NCBI GenBank assembly: GCA_015501595.1
Contig: JADNRX010000033.1
Location: forward strand, 214,345-278,344
Direction: 5' to 3'
DNA length: 64,000 bases
Source of the DNA: Hymenopellis radicata
Lineage: Eukaryota; Basidiomycota; Agaricomycetes; Agaricales; Physalacriaceae
Shown one piece after another: positions 1 through 11,175 of this stretch. Below the pieces are notes generated by a model, which saw only the letters and a program-made list of their open reading frames with translations, ran no database searches and was not told the origin of the DNA. The translations under genes were made by a program, and so were the position numbers. Within the stretch, counting starts at the first letter, position 1; the number at the start of each line of letters is the position of its first letter.

Positions 1-577
1 TCTCCCTCCACCACGACCGACCATAAGAAACAAGGATCTCTTCGCCCCGCTTCAGAGTAGAATTTGACCAGATACTCATTCTCAGCTCCCCATTTATATC
101 ACGCCCGTCAACAAATATCGCATTCGGCTTCTGTTTCACTCCTCGAAAATCGTTGATAAAGCGAGCTTCGTTCCCCATCTTACTCGCATCTATGCCAACG
201 GACATTCCATCTTGAAAGCGGTGTAGGGAGAGATCGTAGTTGCTATCAGGACGCTCTTCGACATGGATCTCCTGGTAAAATATCATCCTTCTGTTCCTTT
301 ACAATATAAGTACAAGTACCCCGATGTAATCAATAATGTGTGTCTTGGCCGCTATTTTCTTTGCTGAGAACAAGCCAAATTGGCCGAATGCTGGGTGAGC
401 CGGGTCGGTAATGACGCGAATAATGACTTGGGAGCCGGAGTTGTCGCCAGAACACTGTGACTTTCCCGGAGAGGGTTGAATGAATGTTTTGGTCGAAGTA
501 GAAACAGAAGAATGGAATTTGGACGCTTTGAGAAAGACAACATCTTTTGGCCAGTGGGGAGGAGTTCGCAGCGTCAT
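1..577 (-). CDS. SET-domain protein, C-terminal part beyond the window
   Basis: Two exons are visible on the minus strand, separated by a 48-nt GT-AG intron (272-319). I chose the ATG at 577 because the residues after it (MTLRTPPHWPKDVV) lead straight into the conserved part; an ATG 27 nt upstream is in the same frame. The protein shows a SET fold in order: the N-flank with FGQFGLFSAKKIAAKTHI, then ARFINDFRGV, then PNAIFV, then GELRMSIWSNSTLKRGEEIL followed by VSYGRSWW. SET proteins are usually lysine methyltransferases that use S-adenosylmethionine. The usual N-H pair of the RFINH motif is N-D here, so this is a divergent SET protein and its substrate cannot be told. The reading frame is still open at base 1, so the end lies outside. 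It is transcribed divergently from the CK2 alpha gene with only 78 bp between the start codons. Confidence 0.8.
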
Positions 578-655
578 CAGAGGAGGGATACACCGTGGGA
601 ACATCGTCGTCCTTGTTTAGCGGCTTCTCTGACGCCGCCGTCTCCTTCTCTCCAA

Positions 656-2038
656 ATGGGCCGGTCGTCGACGAAATCCGTCGCCAGAGTCTACGCAGAT
701 GTCAACTCCAGGCTTGGACCGACATGGCATGAATACGGTGCGTTTGTCATCGCCATCATGGCGCTCCATCCTCACACGTTTTCCAGACAATCTCCAGGTG
801 CAGTGGGGATCCCAAGACCACTATGAGATCGTTAGAAAAGTAGGAAGGGGGAAATATTCAGAGGTGCGCAGATCTGTGGTCTCTCCTGCCCTTCATGACA
901 CCGGCTCCAGGTCTTCGAAGGCGTGAATGTAGTCACCGAAGAGAAATGCATCGTCAAGGTGCTCAAGCCGGTCAAGAAGAAGAAAATTAAGCGCGAAATC
1001 AAGATTCTGCAGAACCTGGCGGGGGGTCCCAACGTTGTCGCGCTTCTGGACGTAGTTCGCGATCAGGCGTCCAAGATTCCTAGTCTGATCACAGAATACG
1101 TTCACAATGTTGACTTCAAAGTTCTATACCCACGTTTCACTGATCTGGACGTCCGATTCTACATGTATGAACTTTTGAAGGTGGGTTTACGTCGCAGTTT
1201 TCGCAGTACCCGATTAAACTTGTTCCAGGCTCTAGATTTCTGTCATTCGAAAGGCATAATGCATAGAGATGTTAAGCCGCACAACGTTATGATAGATCAT
1301 GACCTTCGCAAGGTATCTCGGTCGTCATTCCCCATATGGCTTCGTCTCATATCTTCGCTGTTTAGTTACGGCTTATTGACTGGGGTCTTGCCGAGTTTTA
1401 CCATCCCAAAACGCAGTACAATGTCCGCGTAGCCTCTCGGTACTTCAAGGGTCCAGAACTGCTCGTCGACTTCCAAGAATATGACTACAGTCTCGACATG
1501 TGGAGTTACGGGTGCATGTTTGCCTCTATGGTAGCTTTCCATCCTTCTGTCGCCTTCCACATTTTCATGAATCATGATCAAGATCTTCCGAAAGGAACCC
1601 TTTTTCCATGGCCACGACAATTATGACCAACTGGTCAAGATCGCCAAGGTTCTGGGAACAGACGAGCTCTTTGTGTACATTGAAAAATATCATATTCGTC
1701 TCGACTCACAGTACGACGAGATTCTCGGAAGGTATCTGCTCCAAGTCCTTCTGCATGCCTCTAGAATACTGAACACGTCGTTCCAGATATCCCAGAAAAC
1801 CGTGGACGCGGTTTATAACCTCTGAGAACCAAAGATACATCTCAAATGAAGCCATCGATCTATTGGACAAACTACTACGATATGATCACCAGGACCGACT
1901 AACCGCCCGCGAAGCTCAAGCGCAGCCCTATTTTCGTCAGCGCTACCCTCCCCAATGGCCAGCTCGTATACTAACTTTTGCTCAGTTCCGATTCGGACGG
2001 CCGCCGCCGCCGAAAGTGATTCTGCTGTGTCAGAGTAA
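656..2038 (+). CDS. CKA1: Casein kinase 2 catalytic subunit alpha
   Basis: Eight exons can be joined without a frame break: 656-737, 787-863, 911-1180, 1229-1312, 1366-1530, 1583-1731, 1787-1935 and 1986-2038. The protein is a CK2 alpha Ser/Thr kinase, which phosphorylates acidic sites in the nucleus and cytoplasm. Visible hallmarks in order: [11 protein letters not shown] near the N-terminus, the glycine loop GRGKYSEV, the basic stretch [15 protein letters not shown] typical of CK2 and not of other kinases, the catalytic loop HRDVKPHN, and DWG in place of DFG, the CK2 signature ([14 protein letters not shown]). After these come the CK2-type [15 protein letters not shown] and the C-lobe motif [12 protein letters not shown]. 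The start [20 protein letters not shown] matches the length of the family. The C-terminus is a short Ala/Ser tail ending AVSE. Confidence 0.96.
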
Positions 2039-2468
2039 CCACTTCATAATCCCTGCTCACCCTTGTCGCCTGCTCTCTATCCTGCTTGTGTATATAGATG
2101 TTGTGAAACTACTTTTATATCGCTTCATCCATATCAAGCTATGCAAATTATTTCCGTTTCTAATACGCACTGCCACGAACACGTGCTGTTGAGCTCTTGA
2201 GGTACGTCTGACCTCATGTGCCTGTTGTCTGCTCAGTCTGACCATCCATCAGTACGCTCCATGTGTGACTCTCGCTGTCTGTCCCCGTGAATTTGCTTCA
2301 GCGTGATAGAGGCGCGTTTGAGCTCCTCGAATAGCCCGATAAGTACATCTGGGACGCACAAGTTATCAAGTCACCACATGGGTGCAGATTCTTTTACTGC
2401 CTCTCGGCGAAACACAAGGCTCATAAGGTAGATGAGGATGGTTATCGAAGGTATCAAATCTGCCCAGC
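2039..2468. other. Intergenic, CK2 alpha to chitinase
   Basis: This stretch is the 3' flank of the kinase gene followed by the promoter and leader of the chitinase gene. I see no conserved coding stretch, no RNA gene and no clear TATA box. Confidence 0.6.
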
Positions 2469-4765
2469 ATGACCCTCCTTTCCTTTCCGCTCCTTGCATT
2501 CAATGCTTTGATTTTGCCTTCCTTAATGTCGCCAGTGGTGGCTTTCGACAGTTCTCGATACGATAATGTAAGTTCTCACATGAATCGTGTCTCATACTGT
2601 CTCGTCTTAAAGCCGCTGCTTCTCCAGGTCGCCGTGTATGCTTCCCTCGATGCATCAAGCTCGTCAAGATGTTGACTCTTTCATCTGACTAGCTATTGGG
2701 GTCAGAACTCGTACGGCGCTACACATTCAGATGTAGATAATTTCCAGAAGACTCTGTCTTTCTATTGCAACGCACGGCATTTTCGCGCACAACGCTGGCC
2801 CGCTTGTGCTAATTTTGTCATTTAGGACGAAGCCATCGACGTGATTCCAGTCGCATTTCTTAATGTCTTCTTCGGACCTGGCGATGTGCCGTCAATTAAT
2901 CTAGCCAACGTACGCTGCATATTCATGACCTCTTCAAGCGCCTACTGATCGTGCCGTGCCGGTGGGTCTAACAGACGTGCAATACTGTTGATAATGCCAC
3001 GTTCCCTGACACCGACCTTCCCGATTGCTCGGCATTAGCATCGGACATCACGCAATGCCAGGCGAAAGGGAAGATCGTGACTCTCAGTCTTGGTGGTGCG
3101 ACTGGATCTGTAGGATTTGGTTCTGATGACCAGGCGAGAACATTCGCGAACACAATTTGGAACCTCTTTCTTGGAGGTTCCTCGGACACTCGTCCGTTTG
3201 GGAACGCGGTCCTAGATGGGTATTTGTGACAGGTCCTTTTTTATCTGAGCTGGATTTGATTCTTCTCAGTGTCGACCTTGACATCGAAGGTGGAACCTCA
3301 AGCGGATATCCAGCCTTTGTTAACGAGATTAGGTCACTCTCAAGCGGGGCAAATAAGCAGTGCGTTGGCACGCTTGACCACGAGTTTTCTGCCTTCCACA
3401 GCTTCTTAACAACAGGTACTATATTACTGCCGCTCCTCAATGTGTATTTCCAGACTCCGCCTTGGGTGGTGTCCTCAACTCAGCCAACTTTGATGCCATT
3501 TACGGTGAGTTCTCGCTTCCTCCAGTTCTCCGATCTTCCGTCATATGTGTCCACAGTTCAGGTAGGTCTTGATCGCCTCGTTATTACGTTCACTCAACTG
3601 TCGACAAGTTCTACAACAATCCGTGTGGATTAACTCACTTTGGGGAAGCCTCCGTAAGTACCGGCGTTTAACCGCTGTGCTCTTCTCATAACGAAACCGC
3701 AGAACTGGAATTTTGGCTTATGGTAGCACACTGTATCGCCTTCTAAATCCCGTCACTCACCCAAGTTAGGGATAACTGGGCTCGTGAAACTAGTCCTAAC
3801 CCAAATGTGAAAGTATACATTGGCGCGCCTGCGTCTCCCACGGCAGCCGGGTCAGGGTATATCGACATCGACGCTCTCAGTGATATCGCGGTACAGATGC
3901 GCAACAGCTTCCCTTCCTTCGGGGGTGTCATGCTGTGGGATGCATCTCAGGCGTATGGTGTGTCCTATCCCTGTTTAACAGTTCATCTTCACTTACGTGA
4001 CGCTTCCAGCGAATGGTCGTTATGACCTGTCCATCAAGAATGCCCTAGTCGCCGCGGGGGGTACAGGGTTCCCGTTTCCTGCATGCTCAGCTCCAACCTA
4101 CGTGTCTGGCGGGGCCTATACTGGCGGATCACAAGTGTCTTTTGACGGGCAAGTCTCGACATTCGTACCCTTATTTCCCAGTCAACCTCATGTTTGTCTA
4201 TACATAGGTACATGTGGGAGGTAGGGACCTTGTCAGTTTTACTTACTATGACCACGCTGTTGACGTCTGGACAAGGCTAAATGGTGGACCTCTGCGGAGC
4301 CGGCAAGCAATCCCAACGGAGATTGGAGTGCCAGTAAGTCCCTCCGAATTTTAGGAACAAACAGACATTCACGATCGGTTTGCAGTAAGCGCATGCAGTG
4401 GAAGCTCCGGAGGGTCAAGCACAACCACCTCTGTCGGAAGCACACCAACCTCCGGTGGGAGCTGCGCGGGTATAGACGCTTGGGCTGCTACCTCGATATA
4501 TACAGGAGGGCAGCAGGCGGTGTATCAGTGAGCTATGTTTTAGCGTCATTCGAAATCGTATTGAACCTTGTACCTAGGAATCATCTCTGGTCAGCGCAGT
4601 GGTGGACACAAGGTGACACACCAGGCGGTAAGTTGTGTATTTAATACCACGATCTATCTGACGGAATCTTTAGGAAGTGCGGGGGTGTGGCTTGATAAAG
4701 GTGTTTGTACATCTCTGACCGGAAGGTTGAGTTCTTCCCAGTTTCGTATTTTCAAAGGTTTCTAA
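2469..4765 (+). CDS. Secreted class III-like GH18 chitinase with two CBM5/12-type modules
   Basis: The gene encodes an endochitinase that cleaves beta-1,4 GlcNAc polymers, probably at the wall or outside the cell. It starts with a hydrophobic signal peptide ([19 protein letters not shown]). The GH18 catalytic domain begins at [12 protein letters not shown], carries the substrate strand [11 protein letters not shown] and the active-site motif DGVDLDIE, whose last Glu is the proton donor. Conserved [17 protein letters not shown] and [12 protein letters not shown] follow. The C-terminus has two chitin-binding modules of the CBM5/12 type ([20 protein letters not shown] and [11 protein letters not shown]...[14 protein letters not shown]) joined by a Ser/Thr/Gly linker. 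The gene is split by many short introns. Two need GC donors (2772-2825 and 4149-4207) and one exon is only 5 nt (3557-3561). With these the frame is complete to the TAA at 4765. Confidence 0.93.
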
Positions 4766-4904
4766 ATAAATGTGGCACACGTCTATCGCACACTCACCAT
4801 AGACTTCCAAATGGTGTAGTCTTCCATAAATACAACAATCGATTCGCTTTCGCTGTGATACGCTCTTCAGAAAGTGCCACAGCCACCTCGAACTACTACA
4901 TATA

Positions 4905-5884
4905 TTACAATTCCGGTAAAATGGTATCGTCACGTCCCGGCCGTGTCGGCTTTCCTTTCCGCTTGGCGGGACGACGAGAAGCAGAAGCATTTTTGACCTC
5001 TGGAAGCGGACCGGCATCATAGTTTGGATTGAAGGCGAACCAAGGCACGAGTGAGGATGCAAGACCCCAGATAATATCTTCCGAGGATTCTATACAGTTG
5101 CCAAGTACGGTTTGGGTGGGCGAAGTGGCGTAGAGGCGCCCTCTAATTGCATGGAACGTGAAGAGCGTGTGATCAATTGTTGGCTCGAGTGAATGTAGAT
5201 GAGCGTAGATCGCATAACCAGCATGAGCATCGTTGGCAGCATCTGAGGGGTGCTTAGTCGATTGGTAGATGAAGATGTCCTAGTGCTCACAGAGCTGCTG
5301 TTCTTCCGATAGCGTGGCGGCCCAATTGGATCGAGATATTCGTCCTTTAGGTAACACGCAATTGAAATAGCTTTCGACGAGTCTGGCGAGCCCAATAGGA
5401 TCCGAATATCTGCCTTTCCAGCGCGCGTTATCGACCGAACGCGCCAGAAGACTAAGATCCACACAGGAAAGAACAGAGACATTCCAATCTCTGTAGAGTT
5501 TTTTGACATCGTCTGCGTGGGTAGTATAAGCTCGAGACCAAGCAGAGGAACAGAGCACTACAGACTTTGAATACCAACTCCAACCTTCAGAACGGCAGGA
5601 TTCTCGAGCAGCTCTTTGAGACGGGACGGGAAAGAATCCATGGCAGAGACTTGGAATAGAAAGGCAATGTCACTTGTGGCAATTTGAACAAGAGAGACAG
5701 GATGCTCCATTTCGCCCTTCACGAATGATGGCCGCCATTCCAGGTCGAATCCGCAATGCCCAGTATATGAGGCGAGCTGAGAACCAATAGCGGAGTTGGC
5801 CGCGTGTACGTCTGTAATGTACATCTGGGGCACTCCGACATACTTGGCAGCAGGTTGCTTTGAGGTGGCAATATTGCGCTTCAT
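4905..5884 (-). CDS. DEDDy-type 3'-5' exonuclease domain protein (WRN/RNase D-like)
   Basis: Three exons (5566-5884, 5291-5512, 4905-5242) give an intact protein of 292 residues. The exonuclease motifs are all present: Exo I GHCGFDLEW (the D-x-E pair), Exo II VGVGIQNDVKKLYRDW (Asp), and Exo III YAANDAHAGYAIY with the Tyr and Asp typical of the DEDDy class. Such domains remove nucleotides from 3' ends of DNA or RNA, using two metal ions. The closest architecture is the stand-alone WRN-exonuclease-like proteins of fungi; no helicase or HRDC domain is present. The C-terminal tail is basic (ASRRPAKRKGKPTRPGR), suggesting nuclear location or nucleic-acid binding. The gene is convergent with the chitinase, with 139 bp between the stops. 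Confidence 0.88.
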
Positions 5885-6248
5885 TTTGGTCGAGAGTTGA
5901 GGAGGAAACTGACGAACGCTAAGTAAGTAATGCTCGGAGCGAGGCTGGGAACACGTGATGTCCGATCATTTTGTTACCAAATCCGGCACTCACCTGCTTG
6001 ACGTATCCTACTTGCCTCCCTAGGCTCCTACACCTGGCACGTCCTGGGACTGCAAAGGATATCTGACACTGTGATGAGCGTTGCAGAATTGAAAAATGTG
6101 AAGGCCGCGTGCGTGTCCGAATGGCGCAACATTTATTTCAGGATAGGCTATTTTTGCTCTATACCAAGAGAAATGCCAAGGCCAAGCCCACGTATGCATT
6201 TAAATATGAAGCCAGTTTGAACTTCCTCCTCCCCAACCCTTCATATCC
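5885..6248. other. Divergent intergenic region
   Basis: About 360 bp separates the divergent start codons of the exonuclease gene and the next plus-strand gene, so it must hold both promoters. I see no clear TATA box near the expected distance and no other feature. Confidence 0.5.
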
Positions 6249-6818
6249 ATGCCTGCTCACATTGATCTCTTTGCTACCGCGCGCGAGCTGGTCAACCAGG
6301 TCAGTGCCCTGCGGTTCAGAGCATTCTAATACTCACCAGTGCTTTAGCCTCCACCACCTTCACTGCGCGAAATCTTGAGTGCATATCGCGCGAAAGGCGA
6401 CGGGGATCGTGACATGTTGCTCGCCATGCTCAACGCTAAGACAGCAGAAGAGCAATCCCATTCCAATCGTGCTGCACTTTGTCGCACGCTCATCGAAGCG
6501 CAACAGCACATATCCTACCCGCCATCCCCGCCGATGCACCATGACTACTACCTTCCCACACCATCTGCGTTGGTCCACTCTCCACCGCATTCCTCTCGTG
6601 ATGCTCCGCTACCGAAACGAAATCATTATCACCATCGCGGTCACTCACCATACACATTAGCACCGATGAGTGAGTCGCGAAAGCGTCTCCGAGCGTCCCA
6701 GTCGCCGCCCCGGGATAGAGAACCACCGTCCCCGGTTTCCACTTCCTCTTCGATTACAGACTCCCCGCGCTCGGCAAGGCCTTCAATGGCTATCGGGCTC
6801 TACTCTCCACTGGGCTGA
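6249..6818 (+). CDS. Uncharacterised small Ser/Pro/His-rich basidiomycete protein
   Basis: Two exons (6249-6299 and 6348-6818) give about 173 residues. The start codon lies in a short first exon (MPAHIDLFATARELVNQ) joined by a 48-nt intron to PPPPSLREILSAYRAKGDGD. The N-terminal third (LREILSAYRAKGDGDRDMLL followed by AMLNAKTAEEQ) is predicted helical and looks like the conserved part. The rest is low complexity with Tyr/Pro/His-rich runs and an Arg-rich patch (ESRKRLRAS) that could be a nuclear localisation signal. The C-terminal end is Ser-rich. I do not recognise a named family. Codon use and splice sites look normal. Confidence 0.7.
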
Positions 6819-8640
6819 GTGACGAGAGAACGAAGGATTATCCCATGTCCTCATGATGCATGCTGTAGTTATTTATGGAGGCTATTATTTATCTTGTGGA
6901 TTATATATACCATCGTTGTATTCAATGCGTTGGCACAGTGGATGACTTCCCGTAGCCATTTAGAAACGTAGATTATTTTCTAAACGCCCAAAGAGGCAAT
7001 CTGCCGAGCCCGGCGCCAGGGTACCAGGCTTCCCTGCGCAAAATCTATCGCGGTGGGCTGCTTTCAGATTATAGTCTGGAAGCACCCTCCTACCCCCTCC
7101 TCCAGAATAAAACTTGCCTTCTAGATGTCATCGTTAGGGTCGCGAAAGCACGGCACACACAGTGGTGTGCCACTTCTTACATTCCCTTCATGCTGTGAGC
7201 TCAAATTCACGGGCAAAGGCATCCTTGACACGCCACCAACTTCCGAATCAAGAACACATCGCTTTCGAGCGGTTTTGCAGAATTTCCTTACGGGATTAAG
7301 ACGTCGGCAGCGCGGCAGGAGGTTTGTCGTGCTGAATTGCCATCTTTTCTAGATTGGCTTACGGTTTGCATGTCTGGTTTCTTGAATTGCGGAGTTCGAA
7401 TCATCTGACATTCAGAAGATAATCTGCCTTTCTACATGGCTACGGGAAGTCGTCCAGTGAGACTCTTCATCAGTCTTCGTATCGATTCTTCAGTGCGAGG
7501 AATTGTATCATGTTGTCAAAAAAAGACGTCTATTTTTACATATTGCTTGGCATCAAAGACACTGGCAGACGAAGATATCCTCACCTGCTGTTCTCCTCTC
7601 TTGAGTTTTCCAAAGATAGACTGCCAAGACTGATGAGCGGACTTGTCAGGTCCAGGCGGACGAAAATATCATCCAAGGGACACCGCTTCGTTAGGCTGCT
7701 GTTCTCCTCTCTCGACTTTTCCCGCCGTACTCCGTCATATTCAGTCTGCGTTCGGCCGACGTCCATCAGTCAAACTTGGGAAACATGAGCACTGTCATTG
7801 CTTGATGCCTGTACACGCGCCACTTCGGTTTGCACGCTCTCGTAACTTTAATCGACGCGACTTTTACCATGGAACAGCTGCTGGATCACTGCGGACACGG
7901 ACACTGAGTATAGACGAAACACACTGGTGCAGACACAGATGCACGTACCAATGTATTATGATGAGCAGTCCGTCGCTTAAAGAATATAATCCACTGGCTA
8001 TGAGCTTACTGGCACTTGGTGCACTCAGCGTATTTGTTGACCACGATAACACTGACAACTGAATTTTTTTGCCAAGTAAATCTTCGCTCGCACTGATACT
8101 GCCGCGAAGGAAACGCCAGCTGTTCAGCGCTCAGTATTATGTGGGCGTGTAACCACTCAATATTGCCAGCGATGCTGTCCTTGAGCTGAGGTTTTAGTGA
8201 CTTTGCAGTCAACCGGCGTACGTTGGGGCTAACCACTACCGAGTTGGTTAGATAGCTTCAATGTGCATTTGGTATCTTGCTTACAGTCTAAGGAATACCG
8301 AGGAGCCAATCTCTTCTGGGGCGGGATATTTGCTAAAAAGATACGACACACAATGAAAGAGGTGTCAATGTATATGACAAGCGCCCAACTGCACGGCTTT
8401 CGATGTTTGAAAAGTATGTAGAACATGGATATCTCTCGTTAGTGTGGTAAGGCCGATCTGGATCTGAAGTGGAGTTACATTTTCAAGGATCGACGCGATC
8501 CAAGTTGCAGTACAGGACTGGAAATAGGATACATGGTGCATGTACCCAAGTATAGCGACGGACAGCGGGAATGCGATGTCATTACAGTGTTAATACGATG
8601 ACAGATGCGTGGTGTGGAGGGAACAAGACAAGGCAAGCGC
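6819..8640. other. Long gene-poor interval
   Basis: About 1.8 kb between two genes holds no coding stretch that I can support. The only structure I see is an imperfect direct repeat near 7560-7735, listed separately. The rest is probably 3' flanks of the neighbouring genes and spacer. Confidence 0.5.
7561..7735. repeat. Imperfect direct repeat, about 111-bp spacing
   Basis: The words CTGCTGTTCTCCTCTCT at 7585 and at 7696 are the same, and each is followed by a similar TTTTCC stretch. Upstream of each copy there is a related block (GCAGACGAAGATATCC and GCGGACGAAAATATCATCC), with extra bases in the second copy. This looks like an old local duplication. No reading frame runs through both copies. 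Confidence 0.5.
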
Positions 8641-9042
8641 TTAGTTTTTCTTGCGGAAAGAGCATCCTGCGAAAGACTTAGTAACCCCAGTGAGAGAAAG
8701 TGTCATTTAACGCACCCTCAGTCAATCGGGCCCGACCACCGGTGGGCTGGCAGAGGATGCTGGCGCAGGAGCCGCAGATGACGACTGTCTGGGCATGGGA
8801 GAACACGGTGGTGATGGCAAAGCAACCTAGAAGACTATTTGGATATTGAGCGATGGGTCTTGGTAGAGCTACATACCAGGGCATTTGACATCCATGAAAT
8901 ACGAGTTGGGAGACTGCACAAGACGCTTAAGCTTGTGCTGTTTTTTCTCCAGTTCCTGGGAAGGGTTGAGGAGGTCGACGGCGAGAGTCTGCAGGGTACG
9001 GATTGAGTCTTTGTATCATACGGAAATCGATGGGACTACCAT
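8641..9042 (-). CDS. RPS27: 40S ribosomal protein eS27
   Basis: Four coding exons give 83 residues, the usual eS27 length: 9040-9042 (the ATG alone), 8877-8988, 8716-8826 and 8641-8666. The protein reads [20 protein letters not shown], then [19 protein letters not shown], and has the C4 zinc finger of the family (CPGC, then CGSC 14 residues later). It ends in [18 protein letters not shown]. eS27 is a structural zinc-binding protein of the small ribosomal subunit with a role in 40S assembly. The first coding exon holds only the start codon, followed by GTAGTC. This is the only placement that keeps an ATG in frame with the conserved second exon. Confidence 0.95.
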
Positions 9043-10270
9043 GATGATGAGGCTTGAGGAGAAAGTCTCGCTTTTGGTTGAGTGCTGAAGGGTTGGCGAC
9101 GAGAAGATGTGACCGCTTTTTGCCGAGGGGACTGTACAGTTTTCCCAGACGGAGGTTTAAATCGGCTTCGCGGCTCCGGACTGACTACCTGTCATCGACT
9201 GACTCAAATTTACTTTGTACGGTTCCGCTCTGCTCAGGCCTCGGACATGAAGGAATGGTGAGTATTGCTTATGGTCTTTGCAGTCGTCGCCAACGACGGG
9301 CCTGCTTGTTTATCGTCGCGGCGCAAGTCGCGGCGCGCGCAACTCCACAACCGTCACGACGTCGACATTTCATTAATCATAACAGAAGACGGACAACCGA
9401 TTCGAAGTAACTCGAGGCAGTTCTCTAGACGCGAAAGATAACAATAAGAGACTCGGCTCGGGGCCATATCTCAATTGAATATAATGGAAACACGTCGGCT
9501 GTGCTGCCTGTGCAAGAGAAATTCTCCGTCCCTGCCGACCTGTACGTATACATTCTTGGCCAGAACTGACGGTTGAAGTGGCATGGAATCGTCCATACCA
9601 AATTACACTGAGAACAAAAGTACTGAAGTTCTGATGGTCGTCCAAGGTCCAAATGAAGCACAATGTAACGGGAATATAGCGGCTGTATGCATAGGGAAGG
9701 GCAGGGTAAGAATACAAGGAGTACCAGGACGGGAAGGAGGATCCAGGATGGGAAGGAGAACAATAGCCTTTGACCACGTGGTTGAACAAAAACGAAACAA
9801 GAAGCGCCCAATATGGACGGCTTTTTTGTTTCCATTGTACGATGTTTGCTATTTGCACAAAGGCCTTATCCCCTTCTGACCTGGATTGCACCAGCATAAC
9901 GGCTATAAAGGCCTCCCGTACTTCCGTCTTAGTTCTTCAGTTCCCTTTCCTTCTCTCCCTACACGATCAAAGGTCAGTCTCTCTACTATCTCTTTTGCAT
10001 CGTCTCATTCCTCACCTCTTCCATAACAGGCTTCTCTTAGGTGTGGCCCATTATTTGGTGCCCTCTGTGCTGTTCACTGAACCTATAGACAGACCTTCCA
10101 CGCACTTCGTCCACGTTTGTCACGTTATCCCTTCCTTTGGAACTCTACGCAAGTCTACGCGCGCATAATACCCGCATATCACATATCGCCGGCCGATACA
10201 CTTCGTCTACGCACTGCATATATTCGAACCCCTTCTTAATCGTCTCAACTACAACATCATCTAATCCACA
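9043..10270. other. Divergent intergenic region, eS27 to BTG/Tob gene
   Basis: About 1.2 kb. It must contain the eS27 promoter on the left and the promoter and leader of the BTG/Tob gene on the right. Long open frames on the minus strand between 9373 and 9897 have no recognisable protein and no start context, so I do not call a gene. A TATA-like box is listed separately. Confidence 0.5.
9903..9909 (+). promoter_or_regulatory. TATA-like box upstream of the BTG/Tob gene
   Basis: CTATAAAGG sits at about 9903-9909, followed by a long pyrimidine-rich stretch rich in CTTTCC and CTCTCC. That layout is common for strongly expressed fungal genes. If this is the active box the 5' leader would be about 330 nt, unless it contains an intron. 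Inference from sequence only. Confidence 0.4.
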
Positions 10271-11175
10271 ATGGCCGTTTCTACTTCCGTCTCTGCTGCT
10301 GTCGCGCAAGCCGTCTCTTTCTTGACGCGTCCCCTCATCCGGTCGTACTCGGCTGCGACCCTCGGCAAGCTCCAGCTCGTCCTCGAGGCCAACCTGACTG
10401 CCCATTATGCCCCAACCTGGTCCCCCACCGCGCCTCTCAACGGCTCCGGCCGCCGCTGCCTCACTCTTACGCAGGACTGTCTCCCGCCACGCGTCATTTA
10501 CTCGGCGTGTCTCGCAGCAGGTGTCCAGTGGTTTGACTGGGTTAACCTCTTGGGAATTCACGAGTTTGACCTCTTCGTTGATCCCGGATGTGTATATATT
10601 CGGATCGGCAACGAAATCTTTAATGTTTGGGCCCATGAGATGGCCGCCACCATGCCATCATCGACCAAGTCGGTGAGTGTCTTGTTCATGTCTTCAGTCT
10701 AAATCCTGACGTCGAATAGACCAAGACTGTGGCCCAACAGCTCTTAGAAAATGACGCCGACACTGGCATCTTCGATTTGATCGCTAATGAAATGAGCGCT
10801 CCCACCTGGATGACTCCCATCACAGCCAAATTCCGCGCTCCTCGGTCTTCTTCTCCTCTTTCGACATTGTCGAGCCACTCCCGATGCAGCTCGCGTTCAT
10901 CCAACTCGAGCTCTGGATATTCTGTATCATCCAATGATTCGGATTATTCAGCATCAGCATCGACGTCGACCTCCGCATCTTCGAAGCAGTCGCGAAGGGA
11001 GAAGGTTAAAACGACGCGAGTCTTCGTTGATACCTCCAAGACCGATGTGACCCCGTATGACGGTGGCAAGACCACCGTCCTCACGGGCGGCGTGATGCTT
11101 GGTGGTGGTCCGTGTGCTTTGAAGTCGAAGCATGCGAAGACGCCATCTGGCAGCTGGCGCACAGTCCGCATCTGA
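10271..11175 (+). CDS. BTG/Tob (anti-proliferative) family protein
   Basis: Two exons (10271-10672 and 10720-11175) give about 285 residues. The N-terminal 110 residues match the BTG/Tob domain: an AVAQAVSFLTRPL helix, then KLQLVLEANLTAHYAPTW, a short GSGRRCLTL strand (Box A region), and a second block ending HEFDLFVDPGCVYIRIG, which corresponds to the domain's WVDPxEVSxRIGE strand (Box B region). In animals these proteins bind the CAF1/POP2 deadenylase and slow proliferation by promoting mRNA decay; the same role here is an inference. The second half is a Ser-rich low-complexity linker ending in a conserved-looking tail (KTTVLTGGVMLGGGP). No lesions are seen. Confidence 0.85.

Noticed and set aside
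9373..9897. Minus-strand open frame of 174 codons before the BTG/Tob gene
   Set aside because: It has two overlapping long frames with unnatural composition and no recognisable protein. It lies in a likely promoter and 5' leader region.
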